Positions 37,358 through 47,669 of a stretch of DNA of 64,000 nt are shown here, in pieces. The stretch is from NCBI GenBank assembly GCA_016795325.1, contig JAEUHY010000015.1, positions 985,438 through 1,049,437 on the forward strand. The letters are read 5' to 3'. The first letter of the stretch is position 1. Each line of letters opens with the position of its first letter. A program made the position numbers and the translations under genes. The notes below the pieces were generated by a model. That model searched no databases. It was not told the origin of the DNA and saw nothing but the letters and a program-made list of their open reading frames with translations. The DNA comes from Planctomycetota bacterium (GTDB taxonomy: Bacteria; Planctomycetota; UBA1135; GCA-002686595).

Positions 37358-38013
37358 CAGTGCGCTCCGTCCTTGGACTCGAGCTTGGGCAACTCGAACT
37401 GCTTCTCACCGCCGTAGGCCTTGGTCACGTCGCCGGCTTCGACTCCGTGCGCGGGCTTGTGGCACTCCAGGCACGAGACCTTGTCGGCACGGAACGACTC
37501 GAGTTCGTCGCCGTGTCCGATCGCTTCATCGAACGAGGCCGCACCCTCGTGGCAGTGCAGGCACTCGCGGTTGCTGTACGGATCGTAGGTCTTGATCGGG
37601 TCGGTGATCCCGCCGCGGTAGTGCACGACCAGGTGCTGCAGGCCCTTCAACTTGGCGGCCATCCCGCCGTACATCGTGTACTCGGTGTGGCAGGTGTAGC
37701 AGGCCTGCTCGCGCGGCACGTAGCGATTGGCGAAGTGTTTGCCCGCCAAGCTCTCGGCGTTGAGCAGCGTCGCGCCGTGCGGATGCATTTCGTGGCACGA
37801 GAGGCAGAACTCGGTCTTCTTCGACATGCCGATGTGCCGCTCGGCGCCGACCGTCAGCACCAGTCCGGGCACGGCGATGAAGGCGATCGCGGCGACCAGC
37901 GGCCCCGCGCCTTGTTTGGCGCGGCCGGGTCGGAAGAGGAAGTCTGCCGCCAGCAGCACTCCGATGAGCGTCGCGACGATCGCGATGAGGGGGCCGGGGA
38001 TGAGTTCCAGCAT
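37357..38013 (-). CDS. Tetrahaem NapC/NrfH-like cytochrome c
   Basis: A 218-residue membrane-anchored cytochrome. Two predicted N-terminal membrane helices (about 5-25 and 37-56) are followed by four c-type haem sites: C70-C73-H74, C105-C108-H109, C151-C154-H155 and C181-C184-H185. Four CxxCH motifs and a quinol-facing anchor resemble NapC/NrfH proteins, which pass electrons from menaquinol to periplasmic reductases; the usual fold has one anchor helix, so the extra one is notable. No reductase partner is nearby. The ATG at 38011-38013 is divergent from the acetyl-CoA synthetase gene. Confidence 0.85.
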   Translation of the reverse strand: MLELIPGPLIAIVATLIGVLLAADFLFRPGRAKQGAGPLVAAIAFIAVPGLVLTVGAERHIGMSKKTEFCLSCHEMHPHGATLLNAESLAGKHFANRYVPREQACYTCHTEYTMYGGMAAKLKGLQHLVVHYRGGITDPIKTYDPYSNRECLHCHEGAASFDEAIGHGDELESFRADKVSCLECHKPAHGVEAGDVTKAYGGEKQFELPKLESKDGAH

Positions 38014-38230
38014 GGGGCCAGTCCGTTCGCGCGGGAGGGCGGCTCAGCCTGGCGGCTGGCCGAGATGCAGCGATGGGGCCCGTTCTACGCGCCCTCGCGC
38101 AGATCCCCGATGCGCTCTCCTGCGTAGTTGCGCGGCGACAAGTTGCGCGCCCGCCGCGTGCGGGCCCTGAGCCGCGGCTGCGGAGGCGCTGCGCCTGTCG
38201 CCGGTGGGACGGGCTCCGTAACCTAGCGCC

Positions 38231-40177
<1,947 letters not shown>

Positions 40178-40196
40178 GTTGCGCCAGCGTCGGCCG

Positions 40197-40742
40197 TCAG
40201 ATGTAGTCGAGATTGCCCGCCACGACCTTCGTGGCGCGTGTGACGACCTTTATCGTGAGGTCTACCTCGTTCCTATCCGCATCAGGCTCGAGGAGTTCAT
40301 CCACCTGCACTGAGATGGCGGTCACCAAATTGTCGTCTTCCAGCAGGCAGTAGAACGGACGCTCGTCGTCCGTCGGGGAACTGCCACTAGGAATCGCTTG
40401 AAGCTGCGGCACGGCCAGGGCGTCGAACAGCGTTTTGAGCCGGTTGTCGATGTCCCCACTCTGGGTCAGCACATTGCCGGGGGGCTCGGGGCGCAGCATG
40501 CGCACCTCAAGCTCCGCGCAGGCAAAGACCCCAGCCGATACGGGCGCAGCGAACGTGAATAGTCCGCGTTGATGGAGGATGCTCATGTCCGACGCCGATT
40601 CGGGAGTCGTGTAGGCATTCCCAATCAGCGGAGATGTCCAGAGTCGCTTGAGCTGCCGATGGAAGCACCGTCGAAGTTCGTGCTTCGTGCTCGCATTGGC
40701 GTTGGCACGGAGGTCGCCTCTGTAGTGCAGTACGAATCGCAT
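40197..40742 (-). CDS. RusA-like endonuclease homologue, probably foreign
   Basis: A 181-residue protein. The segment SGDIDNRLKTLFDAL (residues 95-109) followed by LEDDNLV (135-140) matches the RusA pattern D-x-D-N-x3-K ... D-A-L ... D-D, where D97, D99 and the D136/D137 pair would bind catalytic Mg2+. RusA enzymes cleave Holliday junctions and are usually phage-borne. The N-terminus is distinct and basic. G+C is clearly lower than in neighbouring genes and rare codons (AGA, AGG, ATA, CTA, GTA) appear, which argues for transfer. Single gene, convergent with acs and not coupled to neighbours. Confidence 0.6.
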   Translation of the reverse strand: MRFVLHYRGDLRANANASTKHELRRCFHRQLKRLWTSPLIGNAYTTPESASDMSILHQRGLFTFAAPVSAGVFACAELEVRMLRPEPPGNVLTQSGDIDNRLKTLFDALAVPQLQAIPSGSSPTDDERPFYCLLEDDNLVTAISVQVDELLEPDADRNEVDLTIKVVTRATKVVAGNLDYI

Positions 40743-40784
40743 TGAGCGCCAGTTCTGCTGCTCGTAGCTCGGTGCGCGGAGGCG

Positions 40785-41747
40785 CTACTTCGACTCGTCG
40801 CGCCACCAGTCGCCTTGCGCGACCTGGCGGATGCCTTCGGCGTAGCTGCGCGGTTGCCAGCCCAGTTCCGACACCGCGTTCGAGATGTCGTGCTCGTGGT
40901 GCAGGTTGAAGTACGCGCTCGCGCGGCGGTCGGCCGTGTTGTCGACGAAGATGCCCTTCAAGAAGATCGCGCGGTCGGCCCACTTCTTCGAGATGTTGCG
41001 GCGCTTGATGCCGCCGCCGGTGGCGCCGATCGTGAGGTCGACGAACTCGTTGTAGGCGATGCCGGCGGGGCCGGCGAGTTCGTAGCAGCAGTCGATCCCG
41101 CGCTCGAAGGTGAAGTAGCGCAGCACGGCGTCGATCACGTCGTCGACGTGCACGGGATTGATCTTCGAGAGCCCGTCGTGCGGGACCCAGAACGTCCCGC
41201 CCTTGCGCGCGCACTTGCGCAGGAACGGCGCGGTGTGACGGTAGTCGCCGACGCCGTACACCAGCGTGGGCCGGAACGAAGCCCACTCGATTCCCGAGCC
41301 GCGGATCAGCTTCTCCTGCACGCGCTTGGAGTCGCGGTAGTAGCTGTAAACCGGCGCGCCGATCACCGCGGACGACACGACCCAGATCTGGAAGTCCTTG
41401 GAGGCTTCGCGTTTGGCCGCGTCGAGCAGGTTGGTCGTGCCCTGCACGTTGACCTTCTGCATCTCCTCGTCGCCGAGGTGGTCGTGCGCGCTGGCGAGGT
41501 GCACGAGCAGGTCGACGCCCGCGAGGAACCCGCGCAGCGAGTCCGCGCGCGTCAGGTCGCCCGAGTGGACCTCGAGCGCGCCGCTGACGCCCTTGCCGGC
41601 GTCGAGCACCAATTGTTCACGCCCCGGACGCGCCAGGCCGCGCACACGATGACCCGCGCGCATGAGCCCGCGCACCATGTAGCTCCCGATGAAGCCCGTC
41701 GCGCCGGTGACGGCGATCGACAGCGATTTTTCTTTGAGCAGCGGCAC
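40785..41747 (-). CDS. NAD-dependent epimerase/dehydratase (extended SDR)
   Basis: A 320-residue extended short-chain dehydrogenase. The dinucleotide site TGATGFIG is at residues 14-21, the SSAVIGAPVYSYYRDSK region supplies a catalytic Tyr-x3-Lys, and VYGVGDYRHTAPFL resembles sugar-nucleotide epimerases and 3-beta-hydroxysteroid-type dehydrogenases. Exact substrate unknown. The GTG at 41747 gives MPLLKEKSLSIAV; no ATG lies near. Next to the membrane-bound spermidine-synthase-like gene, 26 bp apart, and 3 kb from the polysaccharide locus. Confidence 0.82.
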   Translation of the reverse strand: MPLLKEKSLSIAVTGATGFIGSYMVRGLMRAGHRVRGLARPGREQLVLDAGKGVSGALEVHSGDLTRADSLRGFLAGVDLLVHLASAHDHLGDEEMQKVNVQGTTNLLDAAKREASKDFQIWVVSSAVIGAPVYSYYRDSKRVQEKLIRGSGIEWASFRPTLVYGVGDYRHTAPFLRKCARKGGTFWVPHDGLSKINPVHVDDVIDAVLRYFTFERGIDCCYELAGPAGIAYNEFVDLTIGATGGGIKRRNISKKWADRAIFLKGIFVDNTADRRASAYFNLHHEHDISNAVSELGWQPRSYAEGIRQVAQGDWWRDESK

Positions 41748-41773
41748 GGGGGGGTGAGGAGGGGGAAAAGGTT

Positions 41774-44134
41774 CTACCTGTCCGTGGCCGCGCGTCCAAG
41801 GGGCGCGGGCTCGACCAGGGCTCGGCCGTAGGCCTCCGCCGCCGCGCTGCGGCCCGCGGGAAGCGTGTCGAGGAAGCGTACGAGCGCGGCCCGCACCTCG
41901 CGGGCGTGCGGCTGCGCCGCAGCCGGCAAGCGCTCGACCACTTCGGCGCGCGCGGACCAGCGCAGCGCGTCGACGCTGTAGCCCGCGAGGAAGCTGTGCG
42001 GCGCACGGAATTCGAGCACCGGATGGGCGTCGCGCATCGGTTGCGCCGGAGCGGCCCAGGCGCGCAGCTCGCGGTCGTCGGCCACGTCGAGCGCTGCGAG
42101 TTCGTGAGCTGCGAGCACGCCGACTTCGCGCAGGCGCTCGGCCAGCGTCGGCGTGAGCTCGACGCGCTCCAATCCGCCGCGCAACGGTTCGTTCGAGCCG
42201 ATCAACGCGAGGTCGTACGCCGTCAGGTACGCGGCGACGTGCTCGAAGGCCGCGCACCAGGTCGCGACGAGCACCTGCAGGTCCTCGGTCGAGAGCTCGT
42301 ACAAGCTCAGCCACTGCGACGCCACGCCGCCCGGCGCCAGGCGCGAGGACATCGAACGGAAGTACTCGAGCGTGTACAGGTCGCTCGAACCGCGCGTCCA
42401 GATGTGCACCGGGTCGGAGGTGATCAGATCGAAGCGCCGCTGCTCGCGCGCCAACGCGTGGCGGCCGTCGACGAACGTGATGCGCACGCGCGGATCGTCG
42501 ACGACACCGCCGTTCCACGGCGCGAACAGGCGCGCCGCATCGGCGACGCGGGGTTCGAGCTCGAACACTTGCACACTCTCGATCGTCGGCAGGTCGAGCA
42601 GCGCGCCGGCCGTCGTGCCCGCGCCCAGTCCGATCACCGCCGCGGAACGCACTTCGCCGTGCAGCAGGCCCGGGATGTAGGCGAGCAGCCGCTGCAGGCG
42701 CATGTCGACCGGCGCCGTGCTCGCTTCGACCTTGCCGTTGATGCGGATGGCGCGCACGCGCACGCCGTCGGACTCGAGGTTGTCCTCGACGGCGACGTTC
42801 TCGCAGCGGCCGTTCGCGCTGTAGAGCACGCTGCGGCCCGGCGGCGGCACGCCTGGGCGCACGGCGAGCGCAAGCGGCGCCAACGCGGCGACGCGCAGCC
42901 ACGCGCCGCGCCGCAGCGTCCACTGCGCGTGCACGCAGATCCACGCAAGTGGCGCGAGGGCCGCGAGGAACGCGCCGCGCGCGCCGAGGGTTTCGAGGAG
43001 CACGAAGCCCGCGGCGAGTGCTCCCAGCAGCGCGCCGAGCGTGTTGGCGAGGTAGACGCCTCCGAGCACACGTTCGGCGGCGACGCCGGGCGCGCGTTGC
43101 GCTGCGTAGGCCGCGCAGGCCGGCAATGCAGCACCGAAGGCGACAGCTGGCCCGAACAGCGCGAGCGCCGCGACCACGGCGTGCGAGGCCCACAGTGCGA
43201 GCGGCGAAGCGTCGGGAACGAGTCGATTGTCGAGTCCGGCGAACAGGTCGCTCTCGCCCAGCTGCCAGCGCAGTGCGAGTGCGCCGAGCGCCGACGCGAG
43301 CAGCGCTCCGAGCGCGCAACGCTCGACCACGACGAGCGGGCTCGCGGCGCGCGCGAGCCAGTCGCGCGCTTGCAGGCTGCCGAGCGCGAGTCCGCCGAGG
43401 AACACGGCGAGCACGAGCGCGAAGGCGTAGACCGACGCGCCGGTGACCGAGATCAACACGCGCGTCATCACGACCTCGAGCGCGAGTCCAGCGGCGCCGA
43501 AGCACAGTGCGAAGGCTTGCGAGCTGACCTCGAGCGCGGGGCTGGGGCCCGAGGACGTTGCACGACTCGGTGGCGCGCGGAGCGTGGCGCCGAGTGCGCC
43601 GGCGACCAGCGACACGAGTGCGGCGGCCCACAGCGCGCCGTGCAGGCCGAAGGTCGGCATGAACACGCCGACGGCGAGCAGCGCGCCGACGCAGGCGCCG
43701 AGCGTGTTGACGCCGTAGAACTGCGCGGCGTCCGCGCCGAGTCGGTCGCGCTCGGCGACCACCAGGCGCGTCATCAACGGAACGGTCGCGCCCATGGCCA
43801 GCGTCGGCGGCAACAGAAACGCGGCGGCGATCGCCACGCGCGGCAACCAGCCGTCGACGGGCTCGATCCAGCCGGCCGCGAAGGGCACAGCGCTCGCCCA
43901 CGCGGCGATGAACACCTCGAGCGCGGCGTAGCGGCGGGCGGGGGAAGGGGTGCGGCTCGCGCCGGGAGCAAAGCTCCACGCGCCCAAACCTAAACCCAGC
44001 ATGAAGACGGCGAGCACGACGGCGGTGCCCTGGGCGTGGCTGCCGAGGATGCGCGCCAGCAAGCGCGCCCACACCGATTCGTAGACGAGCGCAGCGACAC
44101 CGCTGAGGAAGAACACAAGGTCCGTGCGCCGCAT
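41774..44134 (-). CDS. Multi-helix membrane protein fused to spermidine-synthase-like domain
   Basis: A 786-residue protein. The first about 430 residues hold around 12-14 membrane helices in MFS-like arrangement, starting LVFFLSGVAALVYESVWARLL, a signature of this fused family. The C-terminal third is a SAM-binding Rossmann domain: GLGAGTTAGALLDLP then FELEPRVADAARLF. The catalytic loop reads ITSDPVHIW, whereas true polyamine synthases have D-x-T-D-P-I-G-P, so polyamine synthesis is doubtful. Members of this class are widespread in Planctomycetes and related bacteria with unknown chemistry. ATG at 44132-44134, divergent from the nucleosidase gene. Confidence 0.8.
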   Translation of the reverse strand: MRRTDLVFFLSGVAALVYESVWARLLARILGSHAQGTAVVLAVFMLGLGLGAWSFAPGASRTPSPARRYAALEVFIAAWASAVPFAAGWIEPVDGWLPRVAIAAAFLLPPTLAMGATVPLMTRLVVAERDRLGADAAQFYGVNTLGACVGALLAVGVFMPTFGLHGALWAAALVSLVAGALGATLRAPPSRATSSGPSPALEVSSQAFALCFGAAGLALEVVMTRVLISVTGASVYAFALVLAVFLGGLALGSLQARDWLARAASPLVVVERCALGALLASALGALALRWQLGESDLFAGLDNRLVPDASPLALWASHAVVAALALFGPAVAFGAALPACAAYAAQRAPGVAAERVLGGVYLANTLGALLGALAAGFVLLETLGARGAFLAALAPLAWICVHAQWTLRRGAWLRVAALAPLALAVRPGVPPPGRSVLYSANGRCENVAVEDNLESDGVRVRAIRINGKVEASTAPVDMRLQRLLAYIPGLLHGEVRSAAVIGLGAGTTAGALLDLPTIESVQVFELEPRVADAARLFAPWNGGVVDDPRVRITFVDGRHALAREQRRFDLITSDPVHIWTRGSSDLYTLEYFRSMSSRLAPGGVASQWLSLYELSTEDLQVLVATWCAAFEHVAAYLTAYDLALIGSNEPLRGGLERVELTPTLAERLREVGVLAAHELAALDVADDRELRAWAAPAQPMRDAHPVLEFRAPHSFLAGYSVDALRWSARAEVVERLPAAAQPHAREVRAALVRFLDTLPAGRSAAAEAYGRALVEPAPLGRAATDR

Positions 44135-44176
44135 CGTTGGGGAGTCACAATAGCGGGCGTGAGCTCGGAGGGTTCA

Positions 44177-44851
44177 GTGTCCGTGCCGCACAAGGCGGCG
44201 TTTGGAGTCCTGTGCGCGCTGCGCGAGGAACTCGGTGTGCTCGCCGCTGCGCCCGCCGAGCAGCGGCGCCACTTGGGGCTCGAGGTGCGCGAGTTCGAGC
44301 TGCACGGTCAGCGTGTGCTGGCCTGCGTGGGCGGCGTGGGCAAGGTCAACGCCGCGCGGGCCGCGAGTGCACTCGTCTCCCTCGGTGCGACTCGCGCGCT
44401 GCTGGTGGTGGGCGTGTGCGGCGGACTGCGCCGCCACCTCGGCCCCGGCGCCTTCGTGCACTGCACGCAGGCTATCCAGACCGACGTCGTGCGCGTCGAA
44501 GGGCGCTCCAGCGAATCGGACCCTGCGCTGCGGGAGCACTGGCGCGCCGCCGCGCCAGGAGCGGAGGGCTGGTTCCTGACCGCCGACCGCCCGGTGCTCT
44601 CGTGGTGGCGTCGCGCGCGCCTCGCACGGGCCTTCGTGGGCGATTGCGTGGCCGACATGGAGACGGCGGCCGCGGCGGCTGTGGCCACAGCCGCCGGGGT
44701 TCCCTGGGCGGCCCTGCGGGCGGTGACCGACCGGGCCGACGGGCTCGGGCTGGTGAGCTTCAAGCTGCACTTCCCAAGCCAGTCGGGCCGGGCTGCCGAT
44801 ACGGTGCCTTCCCTGCTTGCGCGCCTGGGCGCGGAGGCCTCCCCTGAGTAA
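44177..44851 (+). CDS. PNP/MTAN-superfamily nucleosidase
   Basis: A 224-residue nucleoside phosphorylase-superfamily protein. Visible features: GVLCALREELGVL at the start, GGVGKVNAA, VVGVCGGL, and the purine-site motif DMETAAAAAVATAAGVPWAALRAVTDRAD with the catalytic Asp. Resembles MTA/SAH nucleosidase, futalosine hydrolase and hopanoid-associated phosphorylase; which one is undecided. GTG starts at 44159, 44177 and 44183 are possible; 44177 is chosen because GGAGGG lies 5 nt upstream. Short leader region (25 bp of clear gap) shared with the divergent membrane protein gene. Confidence 0.75.
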   Translation: MSVPHKAAFGVLCALREELGVLAAAPAEQRRHLGLEVREFELHGQRVLACVGGVGKVNAARAASALVSLGATRALLVVGVCGGLRRHLGPGAFVHCTQAIQTDVVRVEGRSSESDPALREHWRAAAPGAEGWFLTADRPVLSWWRRARLARAFVGDCVADMETAAAAAVATAAGVPWAALRAVTDRADGLGLVSFKLHFPSQSGRAADTVPSLLARLGAEASPE

Positions 44852-45037
44852 CGAGCCCTTCATTCTCCGCCGCGCGTTTCGCGCGGTACGCTGGCCCTAC
44901 CGAGGGGACGGTGCGTCAGCGCGGGTCGTGAGGTCACGGCCGCGCAGGCGCCGCACCTCATTGCGTTGTGCCGTGTCGAATTTGGCGATGAATCGGTCGG
45001 AGCCGCGCGCGTCGACGCGCCCTGGAGCTGCGCGAGC

Positions 45038-46522
45038 ATGACGCTTGCCGGCAACTACGTGCGGCGGCACTTCGAGCCGCTGATGCTCTCGATCCAGGTG
45101 CTGATCGACCTGGCCGTCGTGTGGCTCGCGTGCTACCTGGGCTGGGCCGCGCGCGAGTGGATGGCGTACAGCGTCGGGCCGAGCTTCGACGACCACCGCG
45201 AGGTCTTCCTGCTCACTTCGGCGGTGACGCTGGTGTGCTTCCACACCTACGGCATGTACAGCCCGTTGAAGAGTCTCCTCAACATCGAGGAGTTCAAAGC
45301 GATCGCCAAGAGCACGGCGGCTTCGTTCCTGGTCGTGCACGCGCTGTTCACGATCCTGCGCACGGCCACGCTGCCCTCCAAGGGCATTTACCAGCTGATC
45401 CTCCCGCTGCACCGCTTCGTCGATCTGCACATGGTCGCCGAGAGCGGAGAGTGGTTGTTCTCGCGCCTGTCGGTGCTGCTCGCGTTCGGCTTCATCCTGG
45501 TGCTCACCACGGTCAGCCGCTTCTGCTCGTTCAAGGTGATCCAGTGGCTGCATCGCCGCGGCATCGGCAACCGCAACGTGCTGATCTTCGGCACAGGCGA
45601 CACGGCGCGGCGTCTGCAGAAGAAGTTCGTGCTCGTGCCGACGCTGGGCTTGAACCTGATCGGCTTCGTCTCGACCTCGAACGACGATGTCGGGCGGCGC
45701 ATCGATCGCGCCGACGTGCTCGGCTCGGGCGATGAACTCGATTTCCTGATCCGGCGCTACAAGATCAGCGAGGTCTTTGTCGCCGTGCCCGAGGCGAGTG
45801 AGGAAGACCTGATGACGATCGTCGAGCGCCTCGAGCGCGCGGGCGTCGTCTACCACGTCGTGCCGCGCTTCTACCACCTGTTCTCGCACAAGGTGCGCAT
45901 CGAGACGCTCGACTCCATTCCGCTGATCACGCGTCCCGACCGCGAGCCCGGGCTCCTGCAGAGCGCCGCCAAACGCGCGCTCGACATCGTCGTGGCGGGC
46001 CTGGTCGTGTTGCTCGGCGCTCCGCTGTTCGTGTTCGCGGCGCTGCTCATCAAGCGCGAATCGCCCGGGCCGGTGTTCTTCCGGCAGATGCGCGTGGGCA
46101 AGGACGGCCAGCCCTTCGAGATGATCAAGTTCCGCACGATGCACGTGCACATGTCCGGCGACGCGCCCAAGCCCAAGTCGCCGCACGACCCGCGCCTCAC
46201 GCAGATCGGCCGCTGGCTGCGACGCTACAGCCTCGACGAGCTGCCCCAGGTGTTCAACGTGCTGCGCGGCGAGATGTCCATCGTGGGGCCGCGGCCCGAG
46301 ATGTCCTTCATCGTCGAGCGCTACGGACCGATCGAGCGCGAGCGCCTGCGCGCCAAACCGGGCCTGACCGGGCTGTGGCAGATCTCCTACGCCCGCGGCG
46401 AGGCGATCCACGAGAACATGGAGTACGACATCTACTACATCGAGCACCAGTCGTTCCTGCTCGACGTGGTGATCATCGCCCTCACCGGGTTCGCTGTGGT
46501 GAAGGGCACCGGCGCCTACTAA
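45038..46522 (+). CDS. Polyprenyl-phosphate sugar phosphotransferase (initiating enzyme)
   Basis: A 494-residue PHPT-type enzyme that loads the first sugar-1-phosphate on undecaprenyl phosphate. Four to five N-terminal membrane helices, a Rossmann-like CoA-binding-3 domain (VLIFGTGDTARRLQKKF) and the C-terminal bacterial transferase domain with KRALDIVVAGLVVLLG, ESPGPVFFRQMRVGKDG, FRTMHVH, DELPQVFNVLRGEMSIVGPRPE and LRAKPGLTGLWQISYARG. The ATG at 45038 is preferred over an in-frame start at 44966. It begins the co-directional polysaccharide cluster and sets the first repeat-unit sugar (glucose or galactose class; not resolved). Confidence 0.92.
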   Translation: MTLAGNYVRRHFEPLMLSIQVLIDLAVVWLACYLGWAAREWMAYSVGPSFDDHREVFLLTSAVTLVCFHTYGMYSPLKSLLNIEEFKAIAKSTAASFLVVHALFTILRTATLPSKGIYQLILPLHRFVDLHMVAESGEWLFSRLSVLLAFGFILVLTTVSRFCSFKVIQWLHRRGIGNRNVLIFGTGDTARRLQKKFVLVPTLGLNLIGFVSTSNDDVGRRIDRADVLGSGDELDFLIRRYKISEVFVAVPEASEEDLMTIVERLERAGVVYHVVPRFYHLFSHKVRIETLDSIPLITRPDREPGLLQSAAKRALDIVVAGLVVLLGAPLFVFAALLIKRESPGPVFFRQMRVGKDGQPFEMIKFRTMHVHMSGDAPKPKSPHDPRLTQIGRWLRRYSLDELPQVFNVLRGEMSIVGPRPEMSFIVERYGPIERERLRAKPGLTGLWQISYARGEAIHENMEYDIYYIEHQSFLLDVVIIALTGFAVVKGTGAY

Positions 46523-46535
46523 CCTGCGCCCGAGC

Positions 46536-47669
46536 GTGCGCGTTCTGCAGCTCATCGAGGCCACCATCGGCGGCGCGCGGCGCCACGTGGTGGACGTCTG
46601 CCGCGGCCTGGCCGCACGCGGCGTGCAGACCACGTTGGTCGCCTCCGCCCTGCGCGAGCCAGCCGTGCGCCGCGACTTCGAGGTGCTCGCCCGCCTGGGC
46701 GTCGAGGTGCGCGAGTTGCCGATGGTGCGCGCCATTCACCCGCGCACGGACCTGGCGCACACGCTCGCCGTTCGTTCGCTGCTGCGCGAATTGAGGCCGA
46801 CGGTCGTGCACACGCACTCGAGCAAAGCGGGCGTACTCGGGCGCGTCGCCGCGACGTGGACCGGGATCGGCGCGCGGGTGCACACGCCGCACACCTTCGC
46901 GTTCCTGTTCGACGCCATGTTCTCGCCGCGTTCGCGCGCGCTGTTCCGCGGCGTGGAGCGCACGCTCGCCGCACGCACCGAGCGCTTCATCGCGGTGTCG
47001 TCCGACGAAGCGCAGACCTTCGCGCGCACGGGGTTCATCCCCGCGGGCAAGGTGCGCGTCGTGACCAACGGCGTGGACGTGGAGCGCTTCGCGTCGGCTG
47101 AGCCGCTCGCGCGCGCCGAACTCGGCGTGCCGCCGGGTGCGCCGTGCGCCGCGGTCGTGGGGCTGCTCAACGTCGCCAAGGGGCAGGACCTCGCGATCCG
47201 CGCGCTGGCCGAGCCCGGGCTAGAAAACGCGCACCTGCTCGTCGTCGGCCACGGCGAGTTGGCTGAGTCGTACGCGCGAACGGCCCAGGAATGCGGCGTC
47301 GCAACGCGCGTGCACTTCCTCGGCTGGCGCGACGACGCGGCGCGCATCCTGCGTTCGGTGGACGTGCTCGTCCTGCCCTCGCGCTGGGAGGGCATGCCGT
47401 ACATCGTGCTCGAGGCCATGGCCGCGGGCCTGCCGATCGTCGCGACGCGCGTCGACGGGGCCCGCTCGCTGCTCGAGCTCTCGCGCTGCGGCGAGTTGTG
47501 CGAGATCGGGTCGGCGCCGTCCATCGCCGCCGGACTCGCGCGCGTGTTCGCGCTCAGCGCTGCGCAGCGGCGCGAGATGGGCCTGCTCGGCCGGCGCACG
47601 GTCGAAGAGCGCTTCACGCGCGAGCACATGGTCGACGGGTTGGTCGAGGTCTATCGCGAGCTCGCATGA
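46536..47669 (+). CDS. GT4 glycosyltransferase 1
   Basis: A 377-residue retaining GT-B enzyme. The N-terminal donor-acceptor fold opens IEATIGGARRHVVDV; the C-terminal half carries VVGLLNVAKGQDLAIRAL, then a glutamate-rich nucleotide-sugar site SRWEGMPYIVLEAMAAGLPIVATRV with the E-x7-E pattern of GT4 family members. GTG start at 46536, 13 bp after the transferase gene. Its stop overlaps the next ATG (ATGA), so the pair is coupled. Confidence 0.87.
   Translation: MRVLQLIEATIGGARRHVVDVCRGLAARGVQTTLVASALREPAVRRDFEVLARLGVEVRELPMVRAIHPRTDLAHTLAVRSLLRELRPTVVHTHSSKAGVLGRVAATWTGIGARVHTPHTFAFLFDAMFSPRSRALFRGVERTLAARTERFIAVSSDEAQTFARTGFIPAGKVRVVTNGVDVERFASAEPLARAELGVPPGAPCAAVVGLLNVAKGQDLAIRALAEPGLENAHLLVVGHGELAESYARTAQECGVATRVHFLGWRDDAARILRSVDVLVLPSRWEGMPYIVLEAMAAGLPIVATRVDGARSLLELSRCGELCEIGSAPSIAAGLARVFALSAAQRREMGLLGRRTVEERFTREHMVDGLVEVYRELA

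Noticed and set aside
44897..46735. Minus-strand open frame opposite the initiating sugar transferase
   Set aside because: The plus-strand gene has all family motifs; the opposite frame has low-complexity His/Asp/Arg sequence only.
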